A DNA stretch of 64,000 nt from Sternotherus odoratus (GCA_032164245.1 JAVMKO010000003.1:96402054-96466053), one strand, 5' to 3'. Positions 45,936 through 57,935 are shown, numbered from the stretch's first letter. A program made the numbers and translations. Notes: generated by a model not told the origin, from the sequence alone.

Positions 45936-46901
45936 GCATTGAGAGCGAGCAGTGCACCATGGGTAACTATCCCACCGTGAAACTTGTCATCTGCTGCAGC
46001 TAAGAGTTGTGGTAATGGGGAGTGGATTGCAGAACATCATGGATGTGGGCTCATTATCCCATGATGCAGTTTTTTCTGTCCCATAATTCCAGTGGCGTTT
46101 TGTGCTGTTTTTCAACAGCCCCTGTAAACTGTGTGCCCATCATCTCTGCCTGAAAGCTGCCATGAATCCTACTGCTCACCAGTCTTGTGATAAGTGTTAT
46201 GAATACAGTGTGGCTGATCATGCAGAGTTTTGTGAGCTGCAAATCCAAACTGGAATTCATGGTGCCTGCCCTGCTGTGTGCCATGGAAAGAAACAAGACC
46301 AGGTTATGTTTGGCATTCAGAGAGCAGCTGGACATGGTGGATGGTTGTTATTGGGCTCAGGAAACTAGCAGTGTTATGCATGTCTGGGATGACAAGCAGT
46401 GTCTGCAGAATTTCTGAATGCGCAAAATCACCTTCTATAATTGTGTGGAGCTTGCCCCTGTCCTATGGCACAAGGACACCAAAAAGAGAGCTGCCCTCTT
46501 GGTGGAGAAGCATGTGGCAATCATTGTATGGAAGTTGGCAACTCAAGTGTACAGGGCCATTAATTGCATCCTGCTAAGAAGAACTGTGACTCTAGGAAAT
46601 GTGCATGAAATAGTGGATGGCTTTGCAGCGGGGCGATAAATGACACACACATCCCAATTTTGGTCTCAGACCATCTTGCGACCGAGTATATCAATAGAAA
46701 GGGCTACTTCTCTATGGCATTGCAGGTGCTGGTGGATCACTGGGGTCGTTTCACTTATATCAACGCAGGGTGGTCAGGGAAGGTGCATGACATGCATCTT
46801 CAGGAACACTGGCCTGTGTAGAAATCTGCAAGCAGGAACCTTTTTTCGAGACCAGAAGATTTCTATGGGGGATGTTAAAATACCCATAGTGATCCTGGGA
46901 G

Positions 46902-46937
46902 ACCCAGTGTAAGGCTTCATGAGAGTAAGGGGTACAT
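46902..46937 (-). other. Micro-inverted transposase segment
   Basis: The minus strand here reads PLTLMKPYTG, which belongs on the plus strand at this exact place in the transposase (copy 1 has YPLFPWLMKPYT at 11918-11953). GACCCAGTGT at the left of the segment is a natural half of an inverted repeat. Confidence 0.6.
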
Positions 46938-46942
46938 CAGAT

Positions 46943-47280
46943 ACTCCTGAACCAAAAAAATAAAAAATTCTGTGCACAGTATTTTAAAATTCTGAATATT
47001 TTATTTATCGGAGTAACACTATGTATTCACAAACAAAAAAAATTTCCTCTAGGAGTAGAGAGTTGACCCTGGGAAGTGCAGCTGCCCAGAACCTTCCAGC
47101 ATTGACCCATCTTCCTGGCAGTGTCTTCTGTTTGCGTTGCTGGATCAAGTGGCCCCTAGTGGCAGCCAGCAGCACTGCAGCCCATTCCTGTGGACTTGGG
47201 AGGGAAGGAAATTCTGCACAGAACATTAATTTCTGCACAAATTCTGTATTGCGCAGTGGGGCAGAATTCCCCCAGGGAGT
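46943..47280. mobile_element. Insertion in Harbinger transposase, probable hAT-like
   Basis: ACTCCTGAACC at the left and CCCAGGGAGT at the right are weak inverted ends. Internal AAATTCTGTGCACAGT and TTCTGCACAAATTCTG segments are partly complementary. It separates two adjacent parts of the transposase frame. The target duplication is not clear. Confidence 0.55.
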
Positions 47281-47927
47281 AACCAGAAACCTTGACAGCA
47301 GCAAGGAGCGCTTCAACAAGATGCTGAGCAGGTGCAGAATGACCAGTAATTGTGTGTTTGGCAGATATAAAACTTGTTGGCACTGCCTTTATGGCAGGTT
47401 AGACCTCTGTGAGGAAATTGTTTCCATGGTCATAGCAGCCTTGTATACTCTGCATAATATTTGTGAAGCTAATGGGAAAAAGTTTCCACAGGGGTGGAGC
47501 ATTGAGACTGATGGCTGATTTTGAGCAGCCAGATACCAGGGTTATTAGAGGGGCTATTTGAATCAGGCTTTGAAGTAGCATTTTGAGTATGAGCCCCAGT
47601 AATGTGTCTATGTAATGCATTCAGCCAGGCTCTGCTTGCTGCCTGGAATGACCCTTGTGTTGATTGCTTCCTGAGCATGATTTGTAATCTGCAAATGTGC
47701 CAATTGCCACTGTGTATGAATTCCAGCAGCAAATACCATGTGTAGAAAGAAAATGAATCTTTATTTTTCTGAGTGTGTTTTTATTAAACAGCCATAACCA
47801 ACACACAGCATTTGATTTCTTGCAAGGGGCATGACACTTAAGAGCACTTTCTTAATGTAGGCTCGCATAGCTGTGTACAAGTCCAGCTGTCTTTAGGGAA
47901 CCTGTCCAAAGGGGTGGGGTGAAAGGG

Positions 47928-49330
47928 CTACTGCGATGGGCCAGAAACACGCAAGGAATGTGTGTAAGGAGTTTGGGGGGGTATGGCACGCAGTTCTGCA
48001 TAGGCTGCAAGGAGAGGTGAACACACGTGTTCTGACTGCAGCAGAGTCAGGGACTTCAGAATCTCTGTTTGGTCCTCCATCTGTTTTATCATTTGCTTCT
48101 GGCCCTGCCTCCTCTCTAGCCTACCTATTTTAAATTTTTCATTAATTTGTCTCTCTCTGTGCCCTGTGATCATGATCTGGGGCATCAGACAATTGGAGCA
48201 CCTCCCTAAATACGTCGTCCTTATTCCTCTTGGGTCTCCCCCTTATCTGATGGAGATGCTCTGCCAGTGTGTAAGGGGTTCCTCTGGAGGGCACATTTGC
48301 AGAAACAATAAACAGAGGCAGTGTTGTGAGTGCATTCACAGCACTGAATCATAATAGTTAAATACATCTCTTTTTCACTCTCCCTTGACAAGCATGCAGA
48401 TTGGTGAGTGCCCTAAACATGAGTTCAGCCCAGGGGGGCTTGTAAAGGGGCCAATATGGGGGAAAGAGTCTAAGGGCTGGGCTACACTGGCGGTGGGGGT
48501 GCGGGAGAGGGTTGACCTAAGATACGCAACTTCAGCTACGCGAAATTGCATAGCTGAAGTCACAGTATCTTAGGTCAATTTACCTGGCTGTCCCCACAGT
48601 GGCGAGTCGACCACGGCCACTCCCCCATTGACTCCGCTTCCTCCTCTTGCTGAGCTGGAGTTCTGGAGTTGACGGGGAGTGCATTCAGGGATCGATTTAT
48701 CATGTCTAGATAAGATGCAATAAATCGATCCTCGATACAGCGAACACTACCTGATCTGGCGGGTAGTATAGACCTACTCTTTGTGGGGTTTTTTTTGTTT
48801 TTTTTTAAAGCACCTAAGGACTCTCTTGTATATTCTACCACCATTTTCCACATGTGGGGTAATTGAAGCCTCACCTCCTCCTCCTCCTCCATTTCCTCCT
48901 CCGCCACTTTTGTCCTCAGGGTTGGGTCCACTGGCCGCTATCTCCAACCCCCCTGAAGTATCCACAGGCAGAGGTGGGGTGGCCGCCAAAGATGGCATCC
49001 GGTTCCTTGTAGAAGTGGCAAGTCTTCAGCGCAGCATCTGAGCTACAGTTTGCCTCCCTTGCCTTCCGGTAGGCCTGCCTCAGCTCCTTGATCTTTGGAC
49101 AGCACTGATGCATGTCCAGTTCTTGGCCTTTCACCAACATGCCACAAGAAATCTGCCTGTAGGTATCGAAGTTCCTATAGCTGGAGCAGAGCTGGGACTG
49201 CACAGCCTCTTTTTCCCACAGGCCAGCAGATCCAAAAACTCTGGTGTACTCTAAGCAGGAGAGCATTGCTGCATGGATGGTCAGCTGGGAAGATGTGATG
49301 TGAGTTCTCCAGGCTGAGCAAACAGGAAGT
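47928..49330 (-). pseudogene. SANT/Myb-like Harbinger partner, decayed
   Basis: Minus strand from 49330: YTRVFGSAGLWEKEAVQSQL, then YRQISCGMLVKGQELDMHQC and KIKELRQAYRKAREAN, TCHFYKEPDAIFGGHPT: a trihelix SANT/Myb-like DNA-binding domain. An acidic run (EEEMEEEEE) follows at about 48880-48900. A family A MITE (48474-48775) splits the gene, and 47928-48185 carries the C-terminal coiled part (KIGRLERRQGQKQMIKQMED). Stops and the MITE make it non-functional. It converges with the transposase and would have bound the element ends. Confidence 0.78.
48474..48775. mobile_element. MITE, Harbinger-like family A
   Basis: TAA precedes GGGCTGGGCTACACTGG; the right end reads GCGGGTAGTATAGACC. It shares GATCGATTTATCATGTCTAG with copies at 40182 and 44086. 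Confidence 0.8.
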
Positions 49331-49829
49331 GAAATTTCACAAATTTCTGTTCCTTTAAAGGGGGAGGGGCGAATGCCTGTATACCTGGCTGCAGGGCAGT
49401 GGAGTTCGAATTGCTGACCAGAGTGGTCAGGATGGGCATTGTGGGACATCTCCTAGAGGCCATTTATGGCAACATAAGCAAGCACAGTGTCTTTGCTGAC
49501 AGTGCATTGATATAACTTGTTGCAAAAAGCCTATGTTGAGGTGGTTTTATTTTGTCAGTGTGGCAAGATTGTTAAATTGGCAGGAGGAGTATTGTAGTGT
49601 GCACACTTCTACTGTTTTGTCGACAAAACTGGGTAGTGTAGACAAGGCCTGAGCTTGCACTGATGATTGGGTGTCCGTGCTGATATTAGTGGACTGACCA
49701 TTGATTGTGAGATGGAGTTGATTCCTGTTTAGGTTTGTGGGGAAGTAGACATAGTTTTGTTCCTTTGAGTGATCCCAGAGCATAATTACTTTTCTGTCCT
49801 GAGAACTCTTGTGTAGGGTGGGTTACAGC

Positions 49830-50180
49830 TTGTCACCTCTCCTACAAGGTGGATTAATGTGGAGAGATGGCTTGATAGAGCTTCATTATGCTGATAATAT
49901 TCAGATCTCTCTGCATTTTGATTACCTGAGATGGTGTGGTTGAATGGTAGTGACTGTGGCTTGGATAGGAGTGGACCGGCTGAGGGTCAATCCAGAAAAG
50001 ACTGTGGTGATGCTGCTAGGATGGGGGCGGGTGAAAGCACTAGCGAATGTGGTAATGATTGTATTGGCTCGTCTGAGTGGAGTGTGTGTGGCTGCAGTGG
50101 CTACGATGCTTTCTTTCTATCTGTCTGGTCGTGAGGCTATGTCCTATTTCTTGGATTCAGACATCACTGTCATCTTGCTT
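49830..50180 (+). mobile_element. LINE reverse transcriptase relic (L2/CR1 clade)
   Basis: LHYADNIQISLHFDYLR contains a mutated YADD catalytic box (second Asp is Asn). After a shift, DRLRVNPEKTVVMLLGWG follows, the usual block after the box in L2/CR1-type LINEs. Both ends are lost. Confidence 0.68.
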
Positions 50181-50835
50181 GCCTTTGTTGTTTAAGTTTA
50201 GACCGTTGGAATTTTGCCGTTTGTTTTATTATACCACTACTCTATGTACCACCACCGTACTACCTTTTGTTTTCTGAATATATTGGCTTTCTTTTGGGAA
50301 AATCACTTCTAAATCCACTCCTCATGCACATTTAGCTTGATCCTTGTTCAGTTTTTTAAAAATAGATTTTGTTGTGCAGCCAAAAGTGCAGGACTTTTTT
50401 AAAAGTGGCTCTACCCAATTTCCATCTCATTTGAATGCCCTCCGGGTTTACCTCCACTTGATTCATTTGAGAAATCCTAATGAATTTTGGGATCTCATCC
50501 AATTTGGGCTAATACATAGGTGCTTGAGTCCAGACTGGATCAGATTCCACTATCATTTGTATAGGGAAAACCCTGGTATTTGCACACTATAATAAGTATT
50601 ACAGTAATTACATTAGTATGTGCTCTAAGCACTACTTCTTTGTTCCCTGGTCAGCACAATGGAGCTCATACCATCACTGCGTGGCTTCTGGGTGCTACTG
50701 CAACATAAATATTAAAAATAACTGCTAACCTATCTGGATTAGGGCCCTGATAAGATTCCATTGTTTTTTTTCTAGTGAAATCACATTTCTGACTTTGAAG
50801 AGTTACACTGTGATCACAAATGCATCTTATGCAGA

Positions 50836-51035
50836 TCTACCTAACGGTTAGAGAATCAGATTGGGAGTCAGGATTTTATTCCCACTAATTTATTGTGTGA
50901 TCTTGTATAAGCCTCAATTTGTGCATTACTTTACTCAGCTGTCTAATGGGGATAATGCTTTTTGCCTTCCTCCCGTGGGGGAGCTGCATAGGGCCCCATT
51001 ATAGCTTGGGATGACCCTGTCTGTAGAGAAATGTC
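50836..51035 (+). mobile_element. MIR SINE
   Basis: GGTTAGAGAATCAGATTGGG, then TGTGTGATCTTGTATAAGCC and GTCTAATGGGGATAATGC are diverged MIR head, core and tail. Confidence 0.75.
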
Positions 51036-51240
51036 AAAGCTATGTACTCATTGGGTGTATTGGGGCAGCAGAGGGGAGATGATGTGGGAAGTTGCCTGTT
51101 ACCATATTGAATTCAAACTCCCAGAAATACATAATTTTGTTTACTGGCATCAAGTAACGTCCTGCATATTGCAGCACACTTCTTATGTTAGGAGTGTTCT
51201 TGAACTGACAGGGGAAGATCTTTTCTACAACGTCTTAAAG

Positions 51241-51556
51241 CAGGGTGTCCAACAGAAATATGATGCTAGCTACACTTGTGGTTTTGAATTTTTTTTTATT
51301 CGCCACATTATAAAAAAGGATGACTTCAGTGTGACACTTTGCATTCTTTTTCTTGTACCATAACCCTGAAATCTGGTATATAATTCATACTGACCGTGCA
51401 TTTTAGCCTCCAGATTTTCATCCATAATACTTGGATTTTATAAAATTTACTGCAGAAAAAGTGGATTCACAGACTCACGCATTGCTTATGCATTAGCTAC
51501 AATTCAGTAGCCTGTTCACCACAGGTGGCTAGTGGCAAATGTATTGGACACCCCTG
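51241..51556. mobile_element. hAT element
   Basis: CAGGGTGTCCAACAGAAAT at the left and ATGTATTGGACACCCCTG at the right. Octamers TCTTAAAG and TTTTAGAG agree at 6 of 8. Non-coding. Confidence 0.82.
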
Positions 51557-52016
51557 TTTTAGAGATTAGGAACATTGCAGGCTCAGAATTGTGATGCTGA
51601 CTTAGTTAAAACTCAGTTCAGATTGAACAAAAAGCTCTATACTCACTGATCTGTTGCTAATAATATGCCCATCTCCCTCTTTAAAAACAAAATATTTTTT
51701 TTCTAAGGTATAATGTGTAATGGCTCAGGCTAGTGTTTGCTTCTAAAGTTCCATAACGTGGTAAGGAACAATATCTTCACTATCTAAGGCCCTGATCTCA
51801 CAAGTACTGAAGTACATGAGTTATTTTACACACCCACAAGGTGTCTTGGCACTGTCTTCAGTTGAACAGCTTGTGCATAAAGCTTCTCATGCTTACGTAT
51901 TTGCACTATGGGTTGGTTTTTCTTGGGCATATCTGTATGCTGTGCTTGTGGCATTATCCTGAAATACTGAAATTTTCAGGGGTGAGTCCACATTCTAACA
52001 AGACATTTCCCTTCTG

Positions 52017-52303
52017 CTGATTGTAGCTACATTGCAGCTGGGATGTCATTTGCAGCTTGTGTAGTTGTAGACATACTTGTTCTAGCTTTAATTTAGCTCT
52101 CTCGCTGAAAAGAGCAATGAGGATGTGTGGCGGGGGCTTCCAGTGCAAGTGTGGACCCAGGAGGGGTGGGTGGAGAGGGGGCGGCAAGCTTGTGCAGCCT
52201 AAGCTGAAGCCTGCACTGCCAAGTCCTCACTATTTTTTGCAAGCTGGCTAGATTAAAACTAGTGAGGGTACATCCGTGCCTGTAGTATAGACATAGCTGA
52301 ATC
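52017..52303. mobile_element. MITE, probable
   Basis: TGTAGTATAGACATAGCTG at the right is a typical MITE end; the left end near GTAGCTACATTGCAGCTG is diverged. It contains AAAACTAGTGAGGGTA. Confidence 0.4.
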
Positions 52304-52684
52304 TACACATGAACAATTGACCTTTCTCTAAAACAATGTCCATGAAAAAGCTGGAACCACTGGAACCCAGCAGCTTTCTTTCTAAGTAAGAAAGACAGCT
52401 TAATGTGGTGGTGGGTTCAATCTCCTTCTTGTCTTTGTTTCGTAGGAATTATTTCATGATACTGAAGTATACTTGCAGCCAAGACTTCTGTAGTCAAACA
52501 CCTCATCTTTACCTTAGCTTTTAGGACCAAATTCAGGAAAGCACCTCAGCACATTAATTCGTAAGTCCTACTGAAACCATTGGGACGTGTTCATGTTATT
52601 AAATGCTTTGCTGAATTAGGGCATTAATCAGTTGTAAAAGCCACTTTACTGCCTTCTGCTTCCATTTTATTCTCCCTTGTATTA

Positions 52685-52790
52685 TGGTAGTTGCTAAGAG
52701 CCCTAGTCTAGAACCAGGGCCCTGTTGTGTTAGGTGCTGTCCACACAGAACAAAAAGATGGTCCCGGCAACCTTATCGCTCAAACATAGG
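52685..52790 (+). repeat. Old amniote repeat fragment
   Basis: AACCAGGGCCCTGTTGTGTT, then AGGTGCTGTCCACACAGAAC and AAAAAGATGGTCCC match a widely dispersed old repeat in amniotes. The family name is not recalled. Confidence 0.5.
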
Positions 52791-53391
52791 TTGATAAATG
52801 CAGTTTCTGGGTTGAGACCACCTTGCCGATTGTGGCTTTGATTTGTTTTCTTCAGTTGTGATGTATTACAGCAGAGGTGGCCAGAAATGGGTTTGGAAAG
52901 CACCTAGAACATAGGGTGACACGACCTCTCCGCTGAAGAGTTTACAGTCTACATACACTGATGGCAAATGACTAATTGTATCCCTTTATCAGCTAGCTCT
53001 TCACATGAAGTATAAAATTAATCATTGTCATTTGAACGTTTCTTCATCAGTATTTAATATGTATCGTGCTTAACTGTTCAGTGTGTGGGGGGGTTTTTTT
53101 GCATTTTTTTTTTAACACACAATTTGCACTTAAAAGGTCTAGTTTTATTGAGACAGAATTATTTTGTGTAGTGCATTGTATGGGTGTGTGAAATATTTTC
53201 TTCATGTTAAATGATTTAATGTCTCTTTGGAATTGTAATTACAAATTGCTGTTAGTTACTTTGATGGTTTTGTTTTTATAACTTGCCTTTTTGTGTAGTA
53301 TCCTCTTGAAAGTGCCATTGCTAGAATGGAGGATATGGATTTCTTTTTTCCCTACATGGCTAATATACTACTCTAACATTCTCCTAATCAG

Positions 53392-53836
53392 AGGGGTAGC
53401 TCACACCCTAGTATGTATGTGTAGGCTGCTGTCTCCACAGCCCAGGAGGGACTGACACCTTGCTCCAAGTCTGGTTCAAACCCCTTTTGCCAGCTTTTTA
53501 TTTTCACAATAAAACAGTTCAACATAAGTTTCACGTATAAACCTAGTCTCCTTCCCCTGATCTGGGGTTTTCTGCAGGGACCTATCTGTTCCCTGCAGGT
53601 TCCTACTGTACCAGCCACTGTCCTGAGAATCACCCTACTCCATGGCTTGCCACAGGAGCCAGCCTATTTCATGTGGCTGTCCCCCTTCTTGATCCAGACT
53701 TCTTGGTTGTTTTTTCTGCAACTTTTATAGTCACCCGATCAGTCTCAGCTGGGAGGTAGAGGAGCAGTCAGATGGTGAGCCTGGGCCTAGCAGCCCTTAA
53801 AAGACCAGCCTCATGTAACAACGTGACATTACAGGG
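53392..53836 (-). mobile_element. Probable solo LTR, minus orientation
   Basis: On the minus strand it begins TGTAATGTCACGTTG. A TATA box ACTATAAAAGTTG lies at about 53720-53732 and AATAAA at 53497-53502, at LTR-like spacing. The right side (3' end) and the target duplication could not be fixed. Confidence 0.5.
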
Positions 53837-54182
53837 GGTTACTAAACACTCATTACAATTGTTCTTTTTTTCTTCCAACCATCTTTCTCACTTTAAGTCA
53901 CAGCTATAGATGTAAGTTCTGATAATAAAATAGAAAGAATCAAAATAAATGGCACTGGGAGATAAACTGGAGTAACATTTGTTATGATGAGATGTTCTTG
54001 TCTATGTAGTTAATGTTGAAAGTAGCTTCTGATTGTAAGCCAGCTTCACCCATAAATGATCAAAACCAAATAGACACACAGGAAGCTTCAGATGGATCAA
54101 TTTTCAGGCTTGAAAAACTGTCATCCCCTACAGTTGAGGAATAAAATAGTACTGTATCTCTCTAAGGTACTTTTTGTCGCTA

Positions 54183-54315
54183 TCCAAGCACCTCACACAT
54201 CCCTGTGAAGTAGGAAAGTGCTGTTATCCCCCTTTTAGGGAGATGGGAAATTGAGGCACAGAGACTGTGATTGGCTATGATCACTCAGGGAGTCTGTGAA
54301 GGAGCAGGGAGCTCA
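54183..54315 (-). mobile_element. MIR SINE fragment, minus strand
   Basis: GTGAAGTAGGAAAGTGCTGT, then AGATGGGAAATTGAGGCACA and GAGACTGTGATTGG are the reverse complement of the MIR tail and core. Confidence 0.75.
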
Positions 54316-54620
54316 TAACATTTCCATTCAACTTTTTTTTGTAATTGTTTTTAAAAATGTAATGTGCTATATGTCTTTGTTTCCTGGCTTTACTCCAACA
54401 CTTTTCAAAATCAGTTGCCTTTTTTATCTCTCCCAGCATTTAATTAATGGCTTGATTCTGCACTGTTGAAGTCATTGGGAATTTTGCTCTTGCTTTCAGT
54501 GGTGCTATCTCTCTTCCTCCTATATTATTTTTCTTTCTCCCTGAAACATTCTCAAACCCACGGGCTTTGCTTGAAAACTTATGTGGACACGTTATAACTA
54601 AAGGACTACACCTTCTAGCC

Positions 54621-54799
54621 CTGGGTTTCTCAGCTCCCAGAGCCGCTTAAAAGCCGCCAAATGAATTCCGCATTCGGTGGCTTTTCGGCGGACATGCCGA
54701 GCTATTTTGGGAGTGCCAAAAATAGCTGCCAAATGCGGAAGTAATCTATTCGGCAGCTATTCGGCAGACATACAAGGGTCCGAAGTTTGAGAACCGTTG
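54621..54799. mobile_element. hAT MITE
   Basis: CTGGGTTTCTCAGC at the left and GTTTGAGAACCGTTG at the right. The 8-bp duplication TTCTAGCC is exact (54613-54620 and 54800-54807). The body has repeated TTCGGC(A/G)G motifs. Confidence 0.88.
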
Positions 54800-55464
54800 T
54801 TCTAGCCCAAAGGCTTATGAAAGATGAGGCCACAATTGTTCAGGGACAGTGGCAACAGGAGAGCTGTTGGGATATTGTCCCTGGACCATTCTTAGGGCTC
54901 CATTTTTCAATAACCTCTGGCTAGTAAGTGGTTAAATTTTGAAACCTCGTTGTGGGAAGGAATGGGAAGGGAAGCAAAATGTAGCAGAAGTAGAGAGATG
55001 GCAGATTTCCTATGAGTAAATTTGCAACTGAATTTTCATTGTAAGACTGATTTTGTGTGTGACTCCTCCAGTCAACCCCAATAGAAAATCCCAGATCTGC
55101 CGAAATTGGTTAAACTTGCAAAACTTGAAATGAATGGGACAAAAGGGTTGCTGAATTGTGACACTAAAATACGTTATCAACTCTTGTGAATTTTTTTGGC
55201 CACTTTGTAGCAAATCACTAAAAAGCAGTAGAAAAAGGAAACCTGGTTTAGTGGACTCCTTTAGCTGAGATTAAATTCACATCACCAAAATTTAGCTGAC
55301 TACATTATAATTTTAAGAAGTAATGGTTCTAGATTGCCATATCATGTTAAGTGAGTGCTGGAGACCTAAGCTTTGTATGGGTATCTATATCTAATCCAAA
55401 AAATATATTAAAATAAGATCCTGTTTGCAGAGAGAGGTGCAAAGTGTTACATTAACATGGACAC

Positions 55465-55745
55465 TAAGGGAATGTAAGAATGGCCATACTGGATCAGCCA
55501 AATGGTTTATCTAGCTCAGTATCCTGTCTCTGATAATGGCCAGTGCCAGATGCTTCAGAGAAAATGAACAGACCAAGACAATTTTCAAGTGATCCATCAT
55601 CTCCTGTCATTCACTCCCAGCTTCTGGAAATCTAAGCATATGACTCTGTCCCTGACCGTCTTGGCTAACAGCCACTGAGGAACTATCCTCCATGAACATA
55701 TCTCATTCTTTTATGAACCCAGTTATACTTTTGGAAGTACTGATG
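55465..55745 (-). mobile_element. CR1 LINE 3' fragment, minus strand
   Basis: AATGGCCATACTGGATCAGC, then AAGTGATCCATCATCTCCTG and GAACTATCCTCCATGAACAT are the antisense of the CR1 3' region. Confidence 0.82.
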
Positions 55746-56009
55746 CAGAAGTTGAGATCTACAGGGGGCTCGAGAGAGCAGGAGAGTTGAGAGGAAGAGT
55801 CAGTGGAACTGGTCTGTCAGAGAGGAAAATCCATAATGAGCCATAGGAAGATCACTGGGCCTTGGGAAACTTGAGTCCCAGAACTCTGCATAAATGCACA
55901 CCATACTATGCATTAGGAATATAAGAAATCCTAATAGTTATCCTCCACATACTATTGTGTAGTATTGTGTTACTATGCCTGGCTCACCTTGTCTGTCAAA
56001 TGTGATGGG

Positions 56010-56519
56010 TAAGACCGTACCAAATTCACAGCAATGAAAATGCATCACGGACCATGAAATCTGGTCTCCCCCGTGAAATCTGGTCTTTACCCTATATTAT
56101 ACAGACTTCACAGAGGAGACCAGCATTTCTCAAATTGGGGGTCCTGACCCAGAAGAGAGTTGCTGTGGGGGTTGCGGTTGCAAGGTTATTTTAGAGGGGT
56201 TGTGGTATTGCCACCTTACTTCTGCATTGCCTTCAGAGCCAGGGGTCTGGAGAGCGGCGGCTGCTGGCTGGAGCCCAGCTCTGAAGGCAGAGCCTCCACC
56301 TGCAGCAGTGCAGAAGTAAGGGTACCAGTACTGCAATCTCCCCCCACAATAACCTTTAGGACCCCCCCCCCATCACAACTCTTTTTTGGGTCAGGATCCC
56401 TACAATGACAACACTGTGAAATTTCAGATTTAAATAGCTGAACTCATGAAATTTATGATTTTTTAAATCCTATTATTGTGAAATTGACCAAAATGGACCT
56501 TGAATTTGGTAGAGCCCTA
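56010..56519. mobile_element. hAT element with nested hAT
   Basis: TAAGACCGTACCAAATTCA at the left is mirrored by TGAATTTGGTAGAGCCCTA at the right. GTGATGGG (56002-56009) and GCGATGGG (56520-56527) agree at 7 of 8. Confidence 0.87.
56121..56416. mobile_element. Charlie-like hAT nested in the previous element
   Basis: CAGCATTTCTCAAATTGG at the left; the right end near ACAACACTG is degraded. A long inner inverted repeat (CCACCTTACTTCTGCATTGC against GCAGTGCAGAAGTAAGGGTA) is visible. Confidence 0.65.
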
Positions 56520-56944
56520 GCGATGGGCTATCCTGAGGAAGTGCAGAAATAAATAGAGGCTGTACGAGTTAATGCTCCCACTCTGTCACTTATGAATTTT
56601 ATTCATGCTTTTATCACCATATATTGGAGGTATCCCATGTAATTAATATCCATAAACTTTCTCCAGGGGAACTGTGACAACATCATCTTGGAACTTGATG
56701 CCCCATTCCTCAGTTTTCTCTGTTGCTGCTCCAGACAGTTGAGTCTCCCACTCCTGGATAGGGAGATTCCCGTGTTTCTGAATGATTGATTCATCTGGCC
56801 AAATCGTAGTTTGCTTCTGCTTTGGGAGGTGAACAGGAAGTCCAACAAAACAAACCATGGGCCAACAACCTCTTGCTGGGTATTCTGTTTGACTCCAAGC
56901 TTAATAGGCCCTCTATCTTTCCCATACTCTTTCTGTGCTCTCTG

Positions 56945-57112
56945 GCCATGTCTGCATTATAGGTGCTGCAGCTGTCCTGTAATGTAGACTTCCTAGGTCC
57001 CATGCTAATCCACTTTTCTGACAGGTAGTAGCTGGGTTGATGGAAGAATTCTTCTGTCAACCTAGCAGTGTCTACAGCAGGGGAAGTTTGACCTATTTTT
57101 TCATAGTCCTAA
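56945..57112. mobile_element. MITE remnant, uncertain
   Basis: GGCCATGTCTGCATTATAGG resembles a MITE end and GTCAACCTAGCAGTGTCTAC the inner part. No right end was found. Minus-strand frames over 56603-57060 have no recognised domain. Confidence 0.35.
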
Positions 57113-57724
57113 ATGATGTAGCTAAATCTAAGTATGTATGTGTGTCTCTAGGTGTTTTCTCTGGGCTCATTATAGATAAGCTCTGAGGACTTTCTGGCAC
57201 CCATCTGTATCTACTATAGGGGAGAGCCTTCTTACTCCCCACAGGTTTCTCCCTGCAGGTCTTGCCTTATAGAAAACCTCAATACCCATCACATGGGGAG
57301 TTAATTAACTAGGCATAAAGTGGGGCTGCGACCAACTTTCCCTGGGACAGGAACATAATCGAGTTTATATATTTCATCAACGTTATGGCTGTTGAACCTG
57401 TTGTGTTTCCATTTAACGAGTAACCGTCTGAGTAAAATGGACACCATTGGTTTTCTGGTACGTACTATTTTGTGTTACTTCCCTAAACTCATAGCTAGAG
57501 AAAATATTTTCATACAAGAGGCACTTAAAGGAACCCGGCTCTTAAATAACAAGGTAGGTGTTGGGTGCCTTTTACACGTGAAAGGAAGAAATAGAATACA
57601 GGTTATTTTGGTGCAATGTTCATGGGCTTTGACATAAAAGGGGGATAAGTTTTGGGCAAGATTAAAATATACATGAAGACATCCATCATACCATGTTGAT
57701 GGAGAGAGATGATCTAAGCCCATG

Positions 57725-57935
57725 ACAGGGAGCCAGGAATTCTGAGCTCTGATCCCTACTCTGACACTGTCTTCCTCTGTGAGGTTGAGCAAATCATTCA
57801 AACTCTTTGTTTTCCCCAGCGTTTGAAATTGGAATCATACCTGCCTCCCTTACAAGGAAGTTGCACGGATTAGTCAATTACAGTTTGCAAAGTACTTTCA
57901 AGATGGGTAAGTGCTAAGATAAGTGGTGGGAGATA
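57725..57935 (+). mobile_element. MIR SINE
   Basis: GGGAGCCAGGAATTCTGAGC, then TCTGTGAGGTTGAGCAAATC and TTTGAAATTGGAATCATACC match MIR head, core and tail. Confidence 0.78.

Larger units (their letters stand above)
46418..47560 (+). pseudogene. Harbinger transposase, interrupted
   Basis: A HARBI1-type DDE transposase in pieces. 46418-46640 reads HVAIIVWKLATQVYRAINC and RRTVTLGNVHEIVDGFAA (helix-turn-helix and lead into the nuclease). 46640-46905 gives LVDHWGRFTYIN-type sequence and RNTGLCRNLQAGTFFRDQKI, then PIVILGDP, whose Asp is the expected second catalytic residue. A 338-bp insertion follows, and the frame resumes at 47286 as LDSSKERFNKMLSRCRM, SNCVFGRYK, VSMVIAALYTLHNICEANGK and ends with ADFEQPDTRVIRGAI. 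Frameshifts and stops abound. The conserved YPL-LMKPYTG block lies inverted just before the insertion. Confidence 0.85.
44343..49649. mobile_element. Harbinger DNA transposon copy 2 (dead, nested)
   Basis: The right end GGGTAGTGTAGACAAGGCC is clear; the left end near TGTGTCTACCCTAC is diverged and directly follows a MITE. It carries a transposase on the plus strand (46418-47560) and a SANT/Myb-like gene on the minus strand (47928-49330), as in copy 1. Three insertions inflate it: 44472-45935, 46943-47280 and 48474-48775. Confidence 0.8.

Noticed and set aside
56603..57060. Overlapping minus-strand frames of 70-89 codons
   Set aside because: No recognisable domain; part overlaps a MITE-like region.
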